NCBI GenBank assembly: GCA_965223355.1
Contig: CBDCWE010000003.1
Coordinates: 930,001 to 994,000 of the forward strand
Direction of reading: 5' to 3'
Length of the DNA stretch: 64,000 bases
From: Tectiglobus sp965223355
GTDB taxonomy: Bacteria > Pseudomonadota > Alphaproteobacteria > Rhizobiales > Hyphomicrobiaceae
In this document: in pieces, positions 34,651-43,196 of the stretch
How the letters are laid out: each line of letters opens with the position of its first letter
Numbering within the stretch: the first letter of the stretch is position 1
The notes under the pieces: generated by a model
What the model was told of the DNA's origin: nothing
The model's database searches: none
The model's input: only the letters and a program-made list of their open reading frames with translations
Program-made: the position numbers and the translations under genes

Positions 34651-35163
34651 TTGAACACTTGCAAAATACTGCTGTTGGGAGAAGTGGGCGTTGGTAAATC
34701 ATCGCTTGCCCGGCGCTTGGTGTTCAAGGAATTCAGGGGTGAGTTCAGGTCGACCATTGGTGTCGATATACTCACCTATGACATCCCCAACGGCCCTGGC
34801 GGGGAGCCGTTCAAGTTCCTGATTTGGGATACCGACGGCAGTTTCGGTCAATCATTTCTCGATACGGTTTATATGCAGGGCGCACACGCCGCCTTGTTGA
34901 TCGGCGATGTGTCTCGCGCCAACACCGTCGCCTCGCTTGCGGCACTCGCACACCAATTCGACAGCAAGCTTCCCGGCCGGTTTTCGGCAGTGATCCTGAA
35001 TAAGGTCGATCTGCTCGGTGAAGGCGAGGAGGTCCAACTGCCGGACCGCCTTGTTACGCCAATGCGAAAGGCGGTGCGCACCAGTGCCAAAACCGGCGAA
35101 GGCGTGATTGAAACCTTCGAAGAAGCGGCCGCGACCATTGTCCGGCGGGGACTGCTGACATGA
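34651..35163 (+). CDS. Rab/Ras-like small GTPase
   Basis: A 170-residue stand-alone small GTPase close to the eukaryotic Rab pattern. G1 is GEVGVGKSS (residues 10-18), the switch I threonine is T35 in STIGVD, G3 is WDTDGS (59-64), G4 is NKVD (117-120) and G5 is TSAKT (144-148). The catalytic Gln that follows DTAG in Ras and Rab is Ser64 here, so hydrolysis probably depends on a partner. There is no C-terminal cysteine for lipid attachment. Translation probably starts at TTG 34651 with an AGGA box upstream. The stop overlaps the histidine kinase start (ATGA). Role inferred: a GTP-dependent switch between the longin-OmpA protein and the kinase. Confidence 0.85.
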   Translation: MNTCKILLLGEVGVGKSSLARRLVFKEFRGEFRSTIGVDILTYDIPNGPGGEPFKFLIWDTDGSFGQSFLDTVYMQGAHAALLIGDVSRANTVASLAALAHQFDSKLPGRFSAVILNKVDLLGEGEEVQLPDRLVTPMRKAVRTSAKTGEGVIETFEEAAATIVRRGLLT

Positions 35164-36311
35164 CGGACAATAAGGTGATCGCGTCAGATGCTGAACATGC
35201 AGCCGTGCGCGTGCTGGGCGAGGCGGGATTTCTCGGTATCATTTGGGCCGATGAGAATTTCATTGCCGAGACGGTCTATGGCAATCCGACGGATTGTGTG
35301 CAGGTCGGCGCCGATATCTGTCAATCAATGCCGGCGTTATTCGGATTGGAGGTCAAGCTCCGGCAGTTGCGCCAGTCCGCGGCGGAGCCCCTGAAGCTGC
35401 CGAATGTTCGTCTGGTGAATTCACCAACTGCTGGGCAGCGCGTCAGCTACTTGGTGACGTGGCAGGCACAACGCAGGCAGTATCTGGTCGCGATCATACC
35501 GGCGATCGCGGTCGATGAAACGACCGTCGAGCGGCAACGCGAATCGCGCCGAGGACGCCTCGCCGAACAACAACTGTTGCAGCAAACCGAAGCGATCCAC
35601 GCCGCCAACCGAACGCTCACGGAAGCAAACAACAGCCTCAAAGAATTCACGCACATCATCTCGCACGATCTCAAGGCACCGATGCGCGCGATGCGCTATT
35701 TCACCGAGGACCTCGAAGCCGCTCTCGCCAGGGACAATGATGCTGACGCGAGCGCTTACGTCAGCCGCTTGAAGGCGTTGTCGCAACGAATGTCTTCGAT
35801 GATTGCCGGCCTCCTCGAATACTCGCGATTGGACCGTGCCCTGCGCAAAGACATGGAATGCGGGCCGACCGCCACCAAAGCTATTCTCGGTGAGATACTA
35901 TCGTCCTTCGATATTCCACGCGCGTTTACGGTTCAGATCGCCGATGACCTGGCACCGCTACCTGTTCCCGTTGCGATTTTGGATCTAATCCTTCGCAATC
36001 TCATTGAAAATGCGATGACGCACCACGACAGAAACGATGGCATTGTATCGATTTACACGACCAGCAACGGTGATGAGGTTCGGCTGATGGTTGCGGATGA
36101 CGGACCCGGTATACCGCTGGAGTTGCAAGATGCGGTGTTCAAGCCGTTTACGAGCCTCAGAAATAGTGAAGATGGTGTCGGAATGGGGTTGACTTTGGTT
36201 CAACGCGCCGCACATGCAGCAGGTGCCGAGCTGGCGTTGATATCGGATCCCCAGCATTGCCGTGGGACGAAATTTGTCCTGACCTGGGCGATTACAAAAA
36301 AGGCGAAATGA
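35160..36311 (+). CDS. PAS-type sensor histidine kinase
   Basis: A 383-residue cytoplasmic kinase with no membrane helices. Residues 15-115 look like a PAS fold (FLGIIWADENFIAETVYGNP), a short coiled coil follows (130-160), then the HisKA domain with phospho-acceptor His169 in FTHIISHDLKAPMR, and a HATPase domain with the N box LRNLIENAMTHHD, G1 VADDGPGIP and G2 GVGMGLTLV. Its start overlaps the GTPase stop by four bases, which suggests coupled synthesis and a functional link. The response regulator gene is 104 bases downstream. Confidence 0.9.
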   Translation: MTDNKVIASDAEHAAVRVLGEAGFLGIIWADENFIAETVYGNPTDCVQVGADICQSMPALFGLEVKLRQLRQSAAEPLKLPNVRLVNSPTAGQRVSYLVTWQAQRRQYLVAIIPAIAVDETTVERQRESRRGRLAEQQLLQQTEAIHAANRTLTEANNSLKEFTHIISHDLKAPMRAMRYFTEDLEAALARDNDADASAYVSRLKALSQRMSSMIAGLLEYSRLDRALRKDMECGPTATKAILGEILSSFDIPRAFTVQIADDLAPLPVPVAILDLILRNLIENAMTHHDRNDGIVSIYTTSNGDEVRLMVADDGPGIPLELQDAVFKPFTSLRNSEDGVGMGLTLVQRAAHAAGAELALISDPQHCRGTKFVLTWAITKKAK

Positions 36312-36415
36312 CGCCGCAACTTTTCGTTGCTAAAAATTCAGCTATACTCAGTCTACAAGAGATCCGATCTGTATATTGGCGGACGTCGTTCAACCTATGA
36401 GAAGGCTGTGCTTCC

Positions 36416-36925
36416 ATGTCCTCAACGAGCGCACCAACTGGTGGTGACATTCTGGCAAGACGCAACGATGCCAACTGGTCCAAGCAATCATTGCCCGACA
36501 TCAAAGATGTGCTGATCGTCGAAGACGAGGCCTTTGATGCCGATCGCCTGCAGGCAACGCTGAGCATCATTCTCGGCCGGGACATTGAAATCCGCCGCGC
36601 CCACACACTGGCGGTCGCACTTGACCGGGTCTTGGAAGCTGTTCCCGATATCGTCTTCCTCGACGACTATCTGAAACCCAATGACAACGCTGCCCAAACC
36701 ATCCCGCTCGTCAGGCGCGCCGGTTATGAAGGCCCGATCGTGATTGTCAGCGGCGAAGTCGACCGGCGACGTGCAGCCGAACTCAAGGCGCTCGGGGCTG
36801 CCCACACGCTGCACAAGGAAGACGTCGACAGCGGCAGTGTTACCGAGGCCCTCAACGCCGCGTTCGGATCATGGTTGCAGATTAAGCATTCGGGTGAGCG
36901 GGCCAATGATCGGGCGGACGGATGA
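36416..36925 (+). CDS. Stand-alone response regulator receiver domain
   Basis: A 169-residue protein: a 30-residue leader, then a CheY-like receiver with the acidic pair in VLIVEDEAFDADRL, an acceptor-site strand DIVFLDDYLKPND, the Thr/Ser position in IVIVSGEVD and the conserved Lys in TLHKEDV. Judging by spacing to the proline, Asp84 rather than Asp83 should be the phosphate acceptor. There is no output domain, so signalling is probably by protein contact. A hairpin after the gene (36983-37000) may end the operon. Confidence 0.85.
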   Translation: MSSTSAPTGGDILARRNDANWSKQSLPDIKDVLIVEDEAFDADRLQATLSIILGRDIEIRRAHTLAVALDRVLEAVPDIVFLDDYLKPNDNAAQTIPLVRRAGYEGPIVIVSGEVDRRRAAELKALGAAHTLHKEDVDSGSVTEALNAAFGSWLQIKHSGERANDRADG

Positions 36926-37307
36926 TCAGGTGGACCAGATCCGCAGGCGGCCTGGCCGGACCGGATCTGATCACGGCGCCGGACGACGAAAGTCCGTCGT
37001 GAAATAATACCGCCCCAGCTGCGTTGTGCGCCGCTTATGGTCCATGCACCACCGCGCGGCACGCGCGTGGCCGGTGCTCAAAATTGCTCCGGTGTGCTTT
37101 TCCACATTGACGAATAGGGCAAACTCAAATCTCGGCGCGCCCGGCCCGGCAACTTGAGGTTGCTTGACCGTGACGCTGCAAGACGACGCTGCAAGACAAA
37201 GCAAAAATGCTCTGCCGGGCGACCTCCAGGAGCAATTGTGCCATAGGGCCTTGGCAAAGAACACACTGAGGCGAAGCCGAAGGACTTTTCACATTTTCAC
37301 AGACGAC
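36926..37307. other. Intergenic region between convergent genes, with a terminator-like hairpin
   Basis: The hairpin ACGACG-aaagtc-CGTCGT (36983-37000) is followed by an A/T-rich stretch GAAATAATA and is a candidate terminator of the signalling operon. Further on, GACGCTGCAAGACGACGCTGCAAGAC near 37172-37197 contains a 12-base direct repeat. A 97-codon minus-strand frame (36971-37264) has no family features and is not called a gene. Confidence 0.5.
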
Positions 37308-38555
37308 TTAGGAATTGTAGTCGCGCACGTCGTCGATGACTTTGCCGTCGTTGGGCAGCGTGTCCGGTGGGGTCAGTTGAACGCCGCCCTTGAGTTTCGT
37401 GACCTCCTGCAGCGAGTGCGCAATGGCTTCGACCAGGTTGGAATCGTGATTGGTTGATTCTGCCTTTAATACCATGGTGTCCTGTTCGCCGTCGCGGTCG
37501 ACCACGAGGCGGACACGGCCCAGCTCCGGATGACGGCCGGCAACCGCTGCAACCTGCTCCGGGTGAACGAACATACCCTTGACCTTGGTGGTCTGGTCGG
37601 CGCGCCCCATCCAGCCCTTGATTCGCATATTGGTCCGTCCGCAGGGGCTGGCGCCCGGCAGCACTGCTGAAAGATCGCCGGTGGCCAGACGGATCATCGG
37701 ATAGTCACGGTTGAACGTGGTCACCACCACTTCGCCAACTTCGCCGGCCGGAACCGGCTCGCCCGTGCCCGGCCGGACGATCTCGAGAACCACGCCCTCG
37801 TCGACGATCATGCCTTCAAGCGCTTCGCTCTCATAGGCGATGTTGCCGGCATCGGCGGTGCCGTAGACCTGGAACACGGTAATGCCGCGATCCAGATACT
37901 CCTGGCGCAGCGACGGAAACAGCGCGCCGCCGGACACCAGCGCGCGCTTGAAGGATGAGGCATCCTTGCCGGCCGCCGCCGCCTTGTCCAAGAGGATCTT
38001 CAAATAGTCGGGAACGCCGACGTAGGACGTCGGGCGCAGGTGAGCAATGGCTTCGAGTTGTTGTTCGGTGTTGCCGGGGCCGGCCGGAATGACCGTGCAG
38101 CCCAGCGCTCGGGCGCCGGCATCGACCAGCCAGGCACCAGGCGTGAGGTGATAGGCAAAGGTGTTGTGGACGACGTCGCCGGCGCGGAAGCCGGCGGCAT
38201 AGAATGCCCGGGCGGATCGCCACCAGTCTTCGCCGCGCCCTTCGGGTTCAAAGATCGGGCCCGGTGACATGAACGCGCGCTGCAGAGCCGGCAGGTCCGA
38301 TGTTGCAAACCCGCCAAACGGCGGCGACAGTGCCTGTAGTTCCTTCAATGACGACTTGCGGAATACGGGTAAAGCTGCAAGCATCGCACGGGAGACGACG
38401 GCCTTGGGATCGACGCCGCCGAGATGCCGTGCCCAACCGGGGGCTGTCTCCATCACGCGCGCAAGAAAGCCTGGCATCATGTTGAACAGCGCGCGTTCGC
38501 GCTGTTCTGGATCGCGCGTCTCGAGCTGATCGAAATGCGTGAGATCATTAGTCAT
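37308..38555 (-). CDS. Phenylacetate-CoA ligase-like AMP-binding protein
   Basis: A 415-residue PaaK-family acid-CoA ligase. The nucleotide-binding region is atypical (LPALQRAFMSPGPIFEPEG replaces the usual SSGTTG loop), while FQVYGTADAGNIAYE, VVTTFNRDYPMIRLATGDLS and IKGWMGRADQTTKVKGMFVHP match the family well. It lies at the downstream end of the liv-type transporter cluster on the same strand, so a role in activating an imported aromatic or other organic acid is plausible. The start MTNDLTHFDQL is chosen because the upstream frame looks unrelated. Confidence 0.82.
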   Translation of the reverse strand: MTNDLTHFDQLETRDPEQRERALFNMMPGFLARVMETAPGWARHLGGVDPKAVVSRAMLAALPVFRKSSLKELQALSPPFGGFATSDLPALQRAFMSPGPIFEPEGRGEDWWRSARAFYAAGFRAGDVVHNTFAYHLTPGAWLVDAGARALGCTVIPAGPGNTEQQLEAIAHLRPTSYVGVPDYLKILLDKAAAAGKDASSFKRALVSGGALFPSLRQEYLDRGITVFQVYGTADAGNIAYESEALEGMIVDEGVVLEIVRPGTGEPVPAGEVGEVVVTTFNRDYPMIRLATGDLSAVLPGASPCGRTNMRIKGWMGRADQTTKVKGMFVHPEQVAAVAGRHPELGRVRLVVDRDGEQDTMVLKAESTNHDSNLVEAIAHSLQEVTKLKGGVQLTPPDTLPNDGKVIDDVRDYNS

Positions 38556-38715
38556 TGGGGCGGTCCTGTCCTTGAATGTCGATGCAGTTGTGGCTGGCAA
38601 CCGTGATAGGCTGCAGCACTGGCACGGTCAATCATCCGTTGTCGAGGTTTGTTTGCCAACTGACAGGGCGTTGCGCACAGCGCCGTGGTCCTGCGCCAGA
38701 AGCATTCCTTGATGC

Positions 38716-39333
38716 TCAATCTGTGCCGTCGGAGCGGATCGCGAGCGGAATGGTGCAGGCTGCATCAGCCGACAGCGTGCCATTGAGACGCGGGTCTTCA
38801 ATCAGTTCGACCTGCTGCTCGTAGGGCACAAAGCCCGAGTAGCAGTAAAAGCCGAGCGCGCCGGGATGATCCAGCGTACAGGTGTGCACCCAGAAACGAT
38901 CGATCGGCCTGGCCCATGCGAGGTTCTGAGCTTCCGCCATCAACCAGCCGCCGACGCCGCTTCCGATCAACCTTTCCGAGACGCCGAAAAACGCCAGCTC
39001 GCATTCACCCGCGCGGCGAAAGTCGAGCTCCAGCAGCCCTTCGGCCCGACCAGCGGATGTCACGGCATAGACGTCGACGTCGGCGTCGTTGACGATGCCG
39101 GCAAGGTCAGCATCGGATATGCGCAATCTGGAAAACCACAGCCAGGGCTCGCCAACATGGCGATAGAGTTCGCGATAAGCACCAATGTCGACGTCCGGCC
39201 AATGCTCGAGTTCAACGCCATCCGGTTTCGCGCGACGGGCAACTTGCGGACCGCCGGACATGTCGAGCGATGTGACCACGGTGGCAAGTTTGCCGGCCGC
39301 AACGCTATAGAAGCCAGGCGTCTCGAGTTTCAT
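38716..39333 (-). CDS. GNAT-family N-acetyltransferase
   Basis: A 205-residue protein with the GNAT core: LELDFRRAGECELAFFGVS (beta strands before the pyrophosphate loop), RLIGSGVGGWLMAEAQNLAW (the acetyl-CoA-binding loop and following helix) and FWVHTCTLDHPGALGFYCYSGF. The N-terminal 70 residues are not part of the core. It sits between the PaaK-like and LivF-like genes on the same strand. The substrate is unknown. Confidence 0.8.
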   Translation of the reverse strand: MKLETPGFYSVAAGKLATVVTSLDMSGGPQVARRAKPDGVELEHWPDVDIGAYRELYRHVGEPWLWFSRLRISDADLAGIVNDADVDVYAVTSAGRAEGLLELDFRRAGECELAFFGVSERLIGSGVGGWLMAEAQNLAWARPIDRFWVHTCTLDHPGALGFYCYSGFVPYEQQVELIEDPRLNGTLSADAACTIPLAIRSDGTD

Positions 39334-39516
39334 TGCCGCCCCGCTGCCGCCACCGCCGGCGCCCACGCCCGTCCGCCTTGGCCGTAGCGCGTTTCAGAGT
39401 TAGCCCGCACCATCGCGCTCTTCCGCGCGGCCCCCAAAGCCCGTGATCTCATGCGCCACCAGGGCGGCCGCGCCGAGGCAGCGCACCGTAGACGCCATTT
39501 TAGGTGATAGACACCA

Positions 39517-40365
39517 CTAGGCAAGCCAGCGCTTGCGCCGCTTATAGCTCTTTACTTCGCGGAAGTTCTGCTTATCGCCGCCCGAAATGCCGAGGTAGAA
39601 TTCCTTGACATCCTCGTTGTCGGCAAGATCCTTGGCAGCGCCGTCCATCACCACACGGCCGTTCTCGAGGATGTAGCCGTACTGCGCGTAGCGCAACGCG
39701 ACCGTCGTGTTTTGTTCCGCCAGCAGCACCGACACGCCTTGTTCCTGGTTGATCTTCTTGGTGATTTCGAAGATCAGTTCGACCAGCTGCGGGGCAAGTC
39801 CCATCGACGGTTCATCGAGCAGGATCATCTGCGGGCTCGACATCAGCGCGCGTCCGATCGCCGTCATCTGCTGTTCGCCGCCCGAGGTATAGCCGGCCAA
39901 GCTCTTCTTGCGTTCGGCGATGCGCGGAAAATACGAATAGACCATCTCAAGGTCACGTTTGACCGCGGCATTGTCGCTGCGCGTATAGGCGCCGGTCAGA
40001 AGATTTTCCTCAACCGTCAGGTGTTCGAAGCAGTGGCGGCCCTCCATCACCTGGATACAGCCGCGCTTGACCATGTCGTTGGGGCTGAGGCGGTCGACGC
40101 GCTCGCCGTTAAAATGTATCGAGCCCTTGGTTACGTCGCCGCGCTCGGCACGGAGCAAGTTGGACACGGCCTTCAGCGTGGTCGTCTTGCCGGCACCGTT
40201 GGCGCCGAGGATGGCGACGATCCCGCCCTTCGGCACTTCCAGCGAAACGCCTTTGAGAACCAGGATCACGTGGTCGTAGATCACTTCGATGTTGTTCACC
40301 GACAGAATTGAGTCCGGTGCGCCTGCGGTTTGCGCCTGTTCAGCAACGACGGTGTCGACGGCCAT
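39517..40365 (-). CDS. Branched-chain-type ABC transporter ATP-binding protein (LivF type)
   Basis: A 282-residue ATPase of the HAAT (branched-chain amino acid) transporter class: Walker A LGANGAGKTTTLK, the MEGRHCFEHLTVEENLLTGA segment typical of LivF, signature YTSGGEQQMTAIGRALM, Walker B MILLDEPSMGLAP and LLAEQNTTVALRYA. ATG 40365 is chosen; the frame upstream of it is Arg/Ala-rich and unlike the family. It is separated by about 210 bases from the binding-protein gene and completes the transporter set. Confidence 0.9.
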   Translation of the reverse strand: MAVDTVVAEQAQTAGAPDSILSVNNIEVIYDHVILVLKGVSLEVPKGGIVAILGANGAGKTTTLKAVSNLLRAERGDVTKGSIHFNGERVDRLSPNDMVKRGCIQVMEGRHCFEHLTVEENLLTGAYTRSDNAAVKRDLEMVYSYFPRIAERKKSLAGYTSGGEQQMTAIGRALMSSPQMILLDEPSMGLAPQLVELIFEITKKINQEQGVSVLLAEQNTTVALRYAQYGYILENGRVVMDGAAKDLADNEDVKEFYLGISGGDKQNFREVKSYKRRKRWLA

Positions 40366-40573
40366 TCTCGGATGATCCCTTTTGCGTTTGCCGGCTGCGT
40401 TTGCCGGCGCGGGCGAACTGCGGTCCCAGATCTGAGCTAAAGCCCCTGGCGCCCGTCGCCGAGCATGGTTCATGGAAGTCAAGGATAAACGTCGGCCGGC
40501 GCAAGCAGCGCCGACCGCGGTGTTGTGTGCTGGCCACCTGCGGCCTCAAACGACCACAGTTACCGGAATCGGA

Positions 40574-41887
40574 TTAGCTGCACTTCTGGGTAACCCAGTC
40601 CTTCTTGTCAGCAACGTACTTGGCGGCAGCCTCTTCCAGCATCGGGCGGACCTTTTCGCGCATCGGCGTGATCCAGTCGGATGCCTTCTTCCAGCTCTTG
40701 CCGTCCCAGCGCTGCACGAACATACGGTGGGCGCCAGCGTGATCCTTGCAGGTGATCTTCATCGAGTCGACAAAGCCTTCCAGGCCGGCTTCCTTAATAC
40801 GCGCAGGCGTCAGCTCGAGCGTTTCGAGACCCTTGCGCATATCTTCGCCGTTGATCACTTTTTTGCCGGAGATCTTTTGCGCATTGCGGATTGCTTCGGC
40901 AACGATTGTCGCGTTGAAGACGCCGCGCAGGTAGTAGATCTCTTCCACTGCCTTGGCATCTTTGGTCAACGTCTTACCCGGTCCGTTGATGACATGCTTG
41001 ATGATGTCCTTCAGTACGGGGAAGTCGGGGCTGGCGCCATGGAACGTCATGGCGTGGTAGCCGATGGCACCCTTGCCGGCCGGAATGACGTCAACCTGGC
41101 TGCCCGACCACCAGACGCCAATGAAGTTTTCCATGTTGAACTTGATCTTGGCGGCTTCCTTGAGCGCCGTCGGTGTCATGGCACCCCAGCCCCAAATGAT
41201 CATGTAGTCGGGCCGCTCCTTGCGCACCTGCAGCCAGTGCGAAGCCTGGTTCTGCATTTCCTTAACGCCGACCGGCAGCAGGAACAGCTTGAAGCCCATT
41301 TCCTCGGCCAGTGCCTTGAACAGCGGGATCGGCTCACGGCCGTAGCCAACGTCGAGGTAGGTAAAGCCGATCTTCTTGCCCTTGAGGCTGCCCTTGTTGC
41401 GGCTCGCCAGATACTTGATCACACCGGATGCCTGGCTCCAGTAGGTTGCCGGCGCATTGAAGACCCACGGGAACTTCTCACCAACAGCCGCGGCCGACAA
41501 CCCATAACCCATCGACAGAACCGGGATCTTATCGATCGGCGCCTTCGGGATCAGCTGCAGCGTGATGCCCGTCGAATAGGGGTTAAACACGAGTGCGCCT
41601 TTGCCCTTCATGGCTTCGTAGCATTCAACACCCTTCTGTGCCTTGTAGCCGGTTTCGCACTCTTCAACTTCAACCTTCACGCCGCCAATGCCGCCGTCGC
41701 GTTCGTTGAGCATTGTAAACAGGTCATGCATGCCGTTGGCATTCGGCGTGCCCGAACCGGCAAACGGTCCCGTGCGATAGGTCAACAGCGGGACGAATAA
41801 CTTGTCTTCAGCCTCAGCCTGTAGGGCAAAGCCGGTTGTCAGCATCGCGCCAGCGGCGAGGCCGAGAATTGCCTTCGTTAGTCTCAT
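40574..41887 (-). CDS. Branched-chain-type ABC transporter substrate-binding protein (LivK type)
   Basis: A 437-residue periplasmic type I binding protein with a Sec signal peptide (MRLTKAILGLAAGAMLTTGF, cut after QAEAE). The mature part begins DKLFVPLLTYRTGPFAGSG and includes LNERDGGIGGVKVEVEECET, typical of family members that bind organic or aromatic acids rather than amino acids. A GGAGGAAG box precedes the ATG. It is separated from livM by a 215-base gap with a GC-rich hairpin, the usual place for differential expression of the binding protein. Confidence 0.9.
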   Translation of the reverse strand: MRLTKAILGLAAGAMLTTGFALQAEAEDKLFVPLLTYRTGPFAGSGTPNANGMHDLFTMLNERDGGIGGVKVEVEECETGYKAQKGVECYEAMKGKGALVFNPYSTGITLQLIPKAPIDKIPVLSMGYGLSAAAVGEKFPWVFNAPATYWSQASGVIKYLASRNKGSLKGKKIGFTYLDVGYGREPIPLFKALAEEMGFKLFLLPVGVKEMQNQASHWLQVRKERPDYMIIWGWGAMTPTALKEAAKIKFNMENFIGVWWSGSQVDVIPAGKGAIGYHAMTFHGASPDFPVLKDIIKHVINGPGKTLTKDAKAVEEIYYLRGVFNATIVAEAIRNAQKISGKKVINGEDMRKGLETLELTPARIKEAGLEGFVDSMKITCKDHAGAHRMFVQRWDGKSWKKASDWITPMREKVRPMLEEAAAKYVADKKDWVTQKCS

Positions 41888-42102
41888 AAGGTGCTTCCTC
41901 CACTTGTTAGCCCTTCAGTATCTCAATGTTGGGGGCGGATGACCTCCGCCGCCCCATGAGCCATTATTGTCGCAGCCAACCCAGAGAGCAATCCATTTCC
42001 GCTCTCTTTGACAACTGCTGTGCCGGCTGGCTGGCCCGTCACCAGGCCGGTTGGTGCCCCGCTACGTGCCCCGCACATGTCGCCGGGCCCACCTGTTGAT
42101 CG
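41888..42102. other. livM-livK spacer with GC-rich inverted repeats
   Basis: No gene. An imperfect inverted repeat GGGGCGG ... CCGCCCC lies at about 41932-41956 and others (CCGGCTGG/CCAGGCCGG) near 42017-42050. In transcripts coming from livM they could partly stop transcription or protect the livK message. Confidence 0.45.
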
Positions 42103-43182
42103 CTAATACGGGAACGGCCAAAGTCTGAGTTTCTCTCTTGCAAGTTGCCACAGCCGGGCCAGGCCGGCCGGTTCAACGATAAGGAAGAAGATGATCAGCG
42201 CGCCGACGATCATGAAGCGAATGTGCTCAACCGTCGAAGAGGTAATGTCAAGTTCAAGGGCCCGCGGCACCGTCGAAATGATGATCGGCAGTACGACGAT
42301 GAAAGCGGCCCCGAGGAACGAGCCGATGATGCTGCCGAGCCCGCCAATGATGATCATGAACAGAACCGGGAATGAGGCGTTCAGAATGTCGAACGATTCA
42401 ACTTCGGCCGCGCCCAATGACAGGAACACCAGCATCGCGCCGGCAACGCCGCAATAATAGGACGAAATCGCAAATGCTAGCAGTTTGGTCGGCAGCAATC
42501 GGATGCCGATCAGCTCGGCGGCGATATCCATGTCCCGGATCGCCATCCATTGCCGCCCGAAGCGTCCGCGCACCAAGTTGACCGCAATGATCGTCATGAA
42601 CACAACAATGGTCAAAACCACCAGATACTGAAACCACGGCGCGCCGTAGGGTTCAGTTAGCGGAATGCCGAACAGGCTGCGGTTGATGGCATCGATGGCG
42701 CCGGAGTCGTTGTAGTTATAGAGCCAGGCAATCCGACCGAATGCCCACTCCAGGAAGAACTGCGACGCCAGCGTTGCAACCGCGAGATAGAAGCCCTTGA
42801 TGCGCAGACTGGGAATGCCGATGAAGACCCCGATTGCCGCTGCAACGAAACCGGACAGGAAGATGTGAATGACGATGTTGACGTCGGGAAAGATGCTGGT
42901 CAGCTTGTAGCAGGCGAATGCGCCCACGCCCATGAAGCCGCCGGTTCCGAGCGAGACCAGGCCGGCATAACCGGTCAGCAGATTGAGGCCGAGCGCCGCC
43001 AGCGAGAAGATCAGTGTCGGAATAACAATGGTGTTGAGCCAGAAATCATCGGCGATCAACGGCACAGCCAAGTACATGAACGCAAGCAGAAAGTAGATCG
43101 CATAGCGCTCCTGAGAAATCTGCAGGACGACGGAATCGTCGCGATAATTCGTTTTGAGATCGCCTACCTCGCGATAGAACAT
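42103..43182 (-). CDS. Branched-chain-type ABC transporter permease (LivM type)
   Basis: A 359-residue permease with about nine to ten membrane helices. The segments LNLLTGYAGLVSLGTGGFMGVGAFACY, GIPSLRIKGFYLAVATLASQ, GRQWMAIRDMDIAAELIGI and FPVLFMIIIGGLGSIIGSFLGA, each the landmark of LivM proteins, are present. The gene follows livH by 14 bases. Confidence 0.92.
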   Translation of the reverse strand: MFYREVGDLKTNYRDDSVVLQISQERYAIYFLLAFMYLAVPLIADDFWLNTIVIPTLIFSLAALGLNLLTGYAGLVSLGTGGFMGVGAFACYKLTSIFPDVNIVIHIFLSGFVAAAIGVFIGIPSLRIKGFYLAVATLASQFFLEWAFGRIAWLYNYNDSGAIDAINRSLFGIPLTEPYGAPWFQYLVVLTIVVFMTIIAVNLVRGRFGRQWMAIRDMDIAAELIGIRLLPTKLLAFAISSYYCGVAGAMLVFLSLGAAEVESFDILNASFPVLFMIIIGGLGSIIGSFLGAAFIVVLPIIISTVPRALELDITSSTVEHIRFMIVGALIIFFLIVEPAGLARLWQLAREKLRLWPFPY

Positions 43183-43196
43183 CTGCCGCTACCCTT

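Noticed and set aside
34440..34697. An 85-codon frame before the GTPase gene
   Set aside because: It overlaps the GTPase start in another frame and has no conserved features.
36971..37264. A possible 97-codon minus-strand gene with a lipoprotein-like start (LAASSC)
   Set aside because: No recognised family; it overlaps the terminator-like hairpin and direct repeats, so support is too weak.
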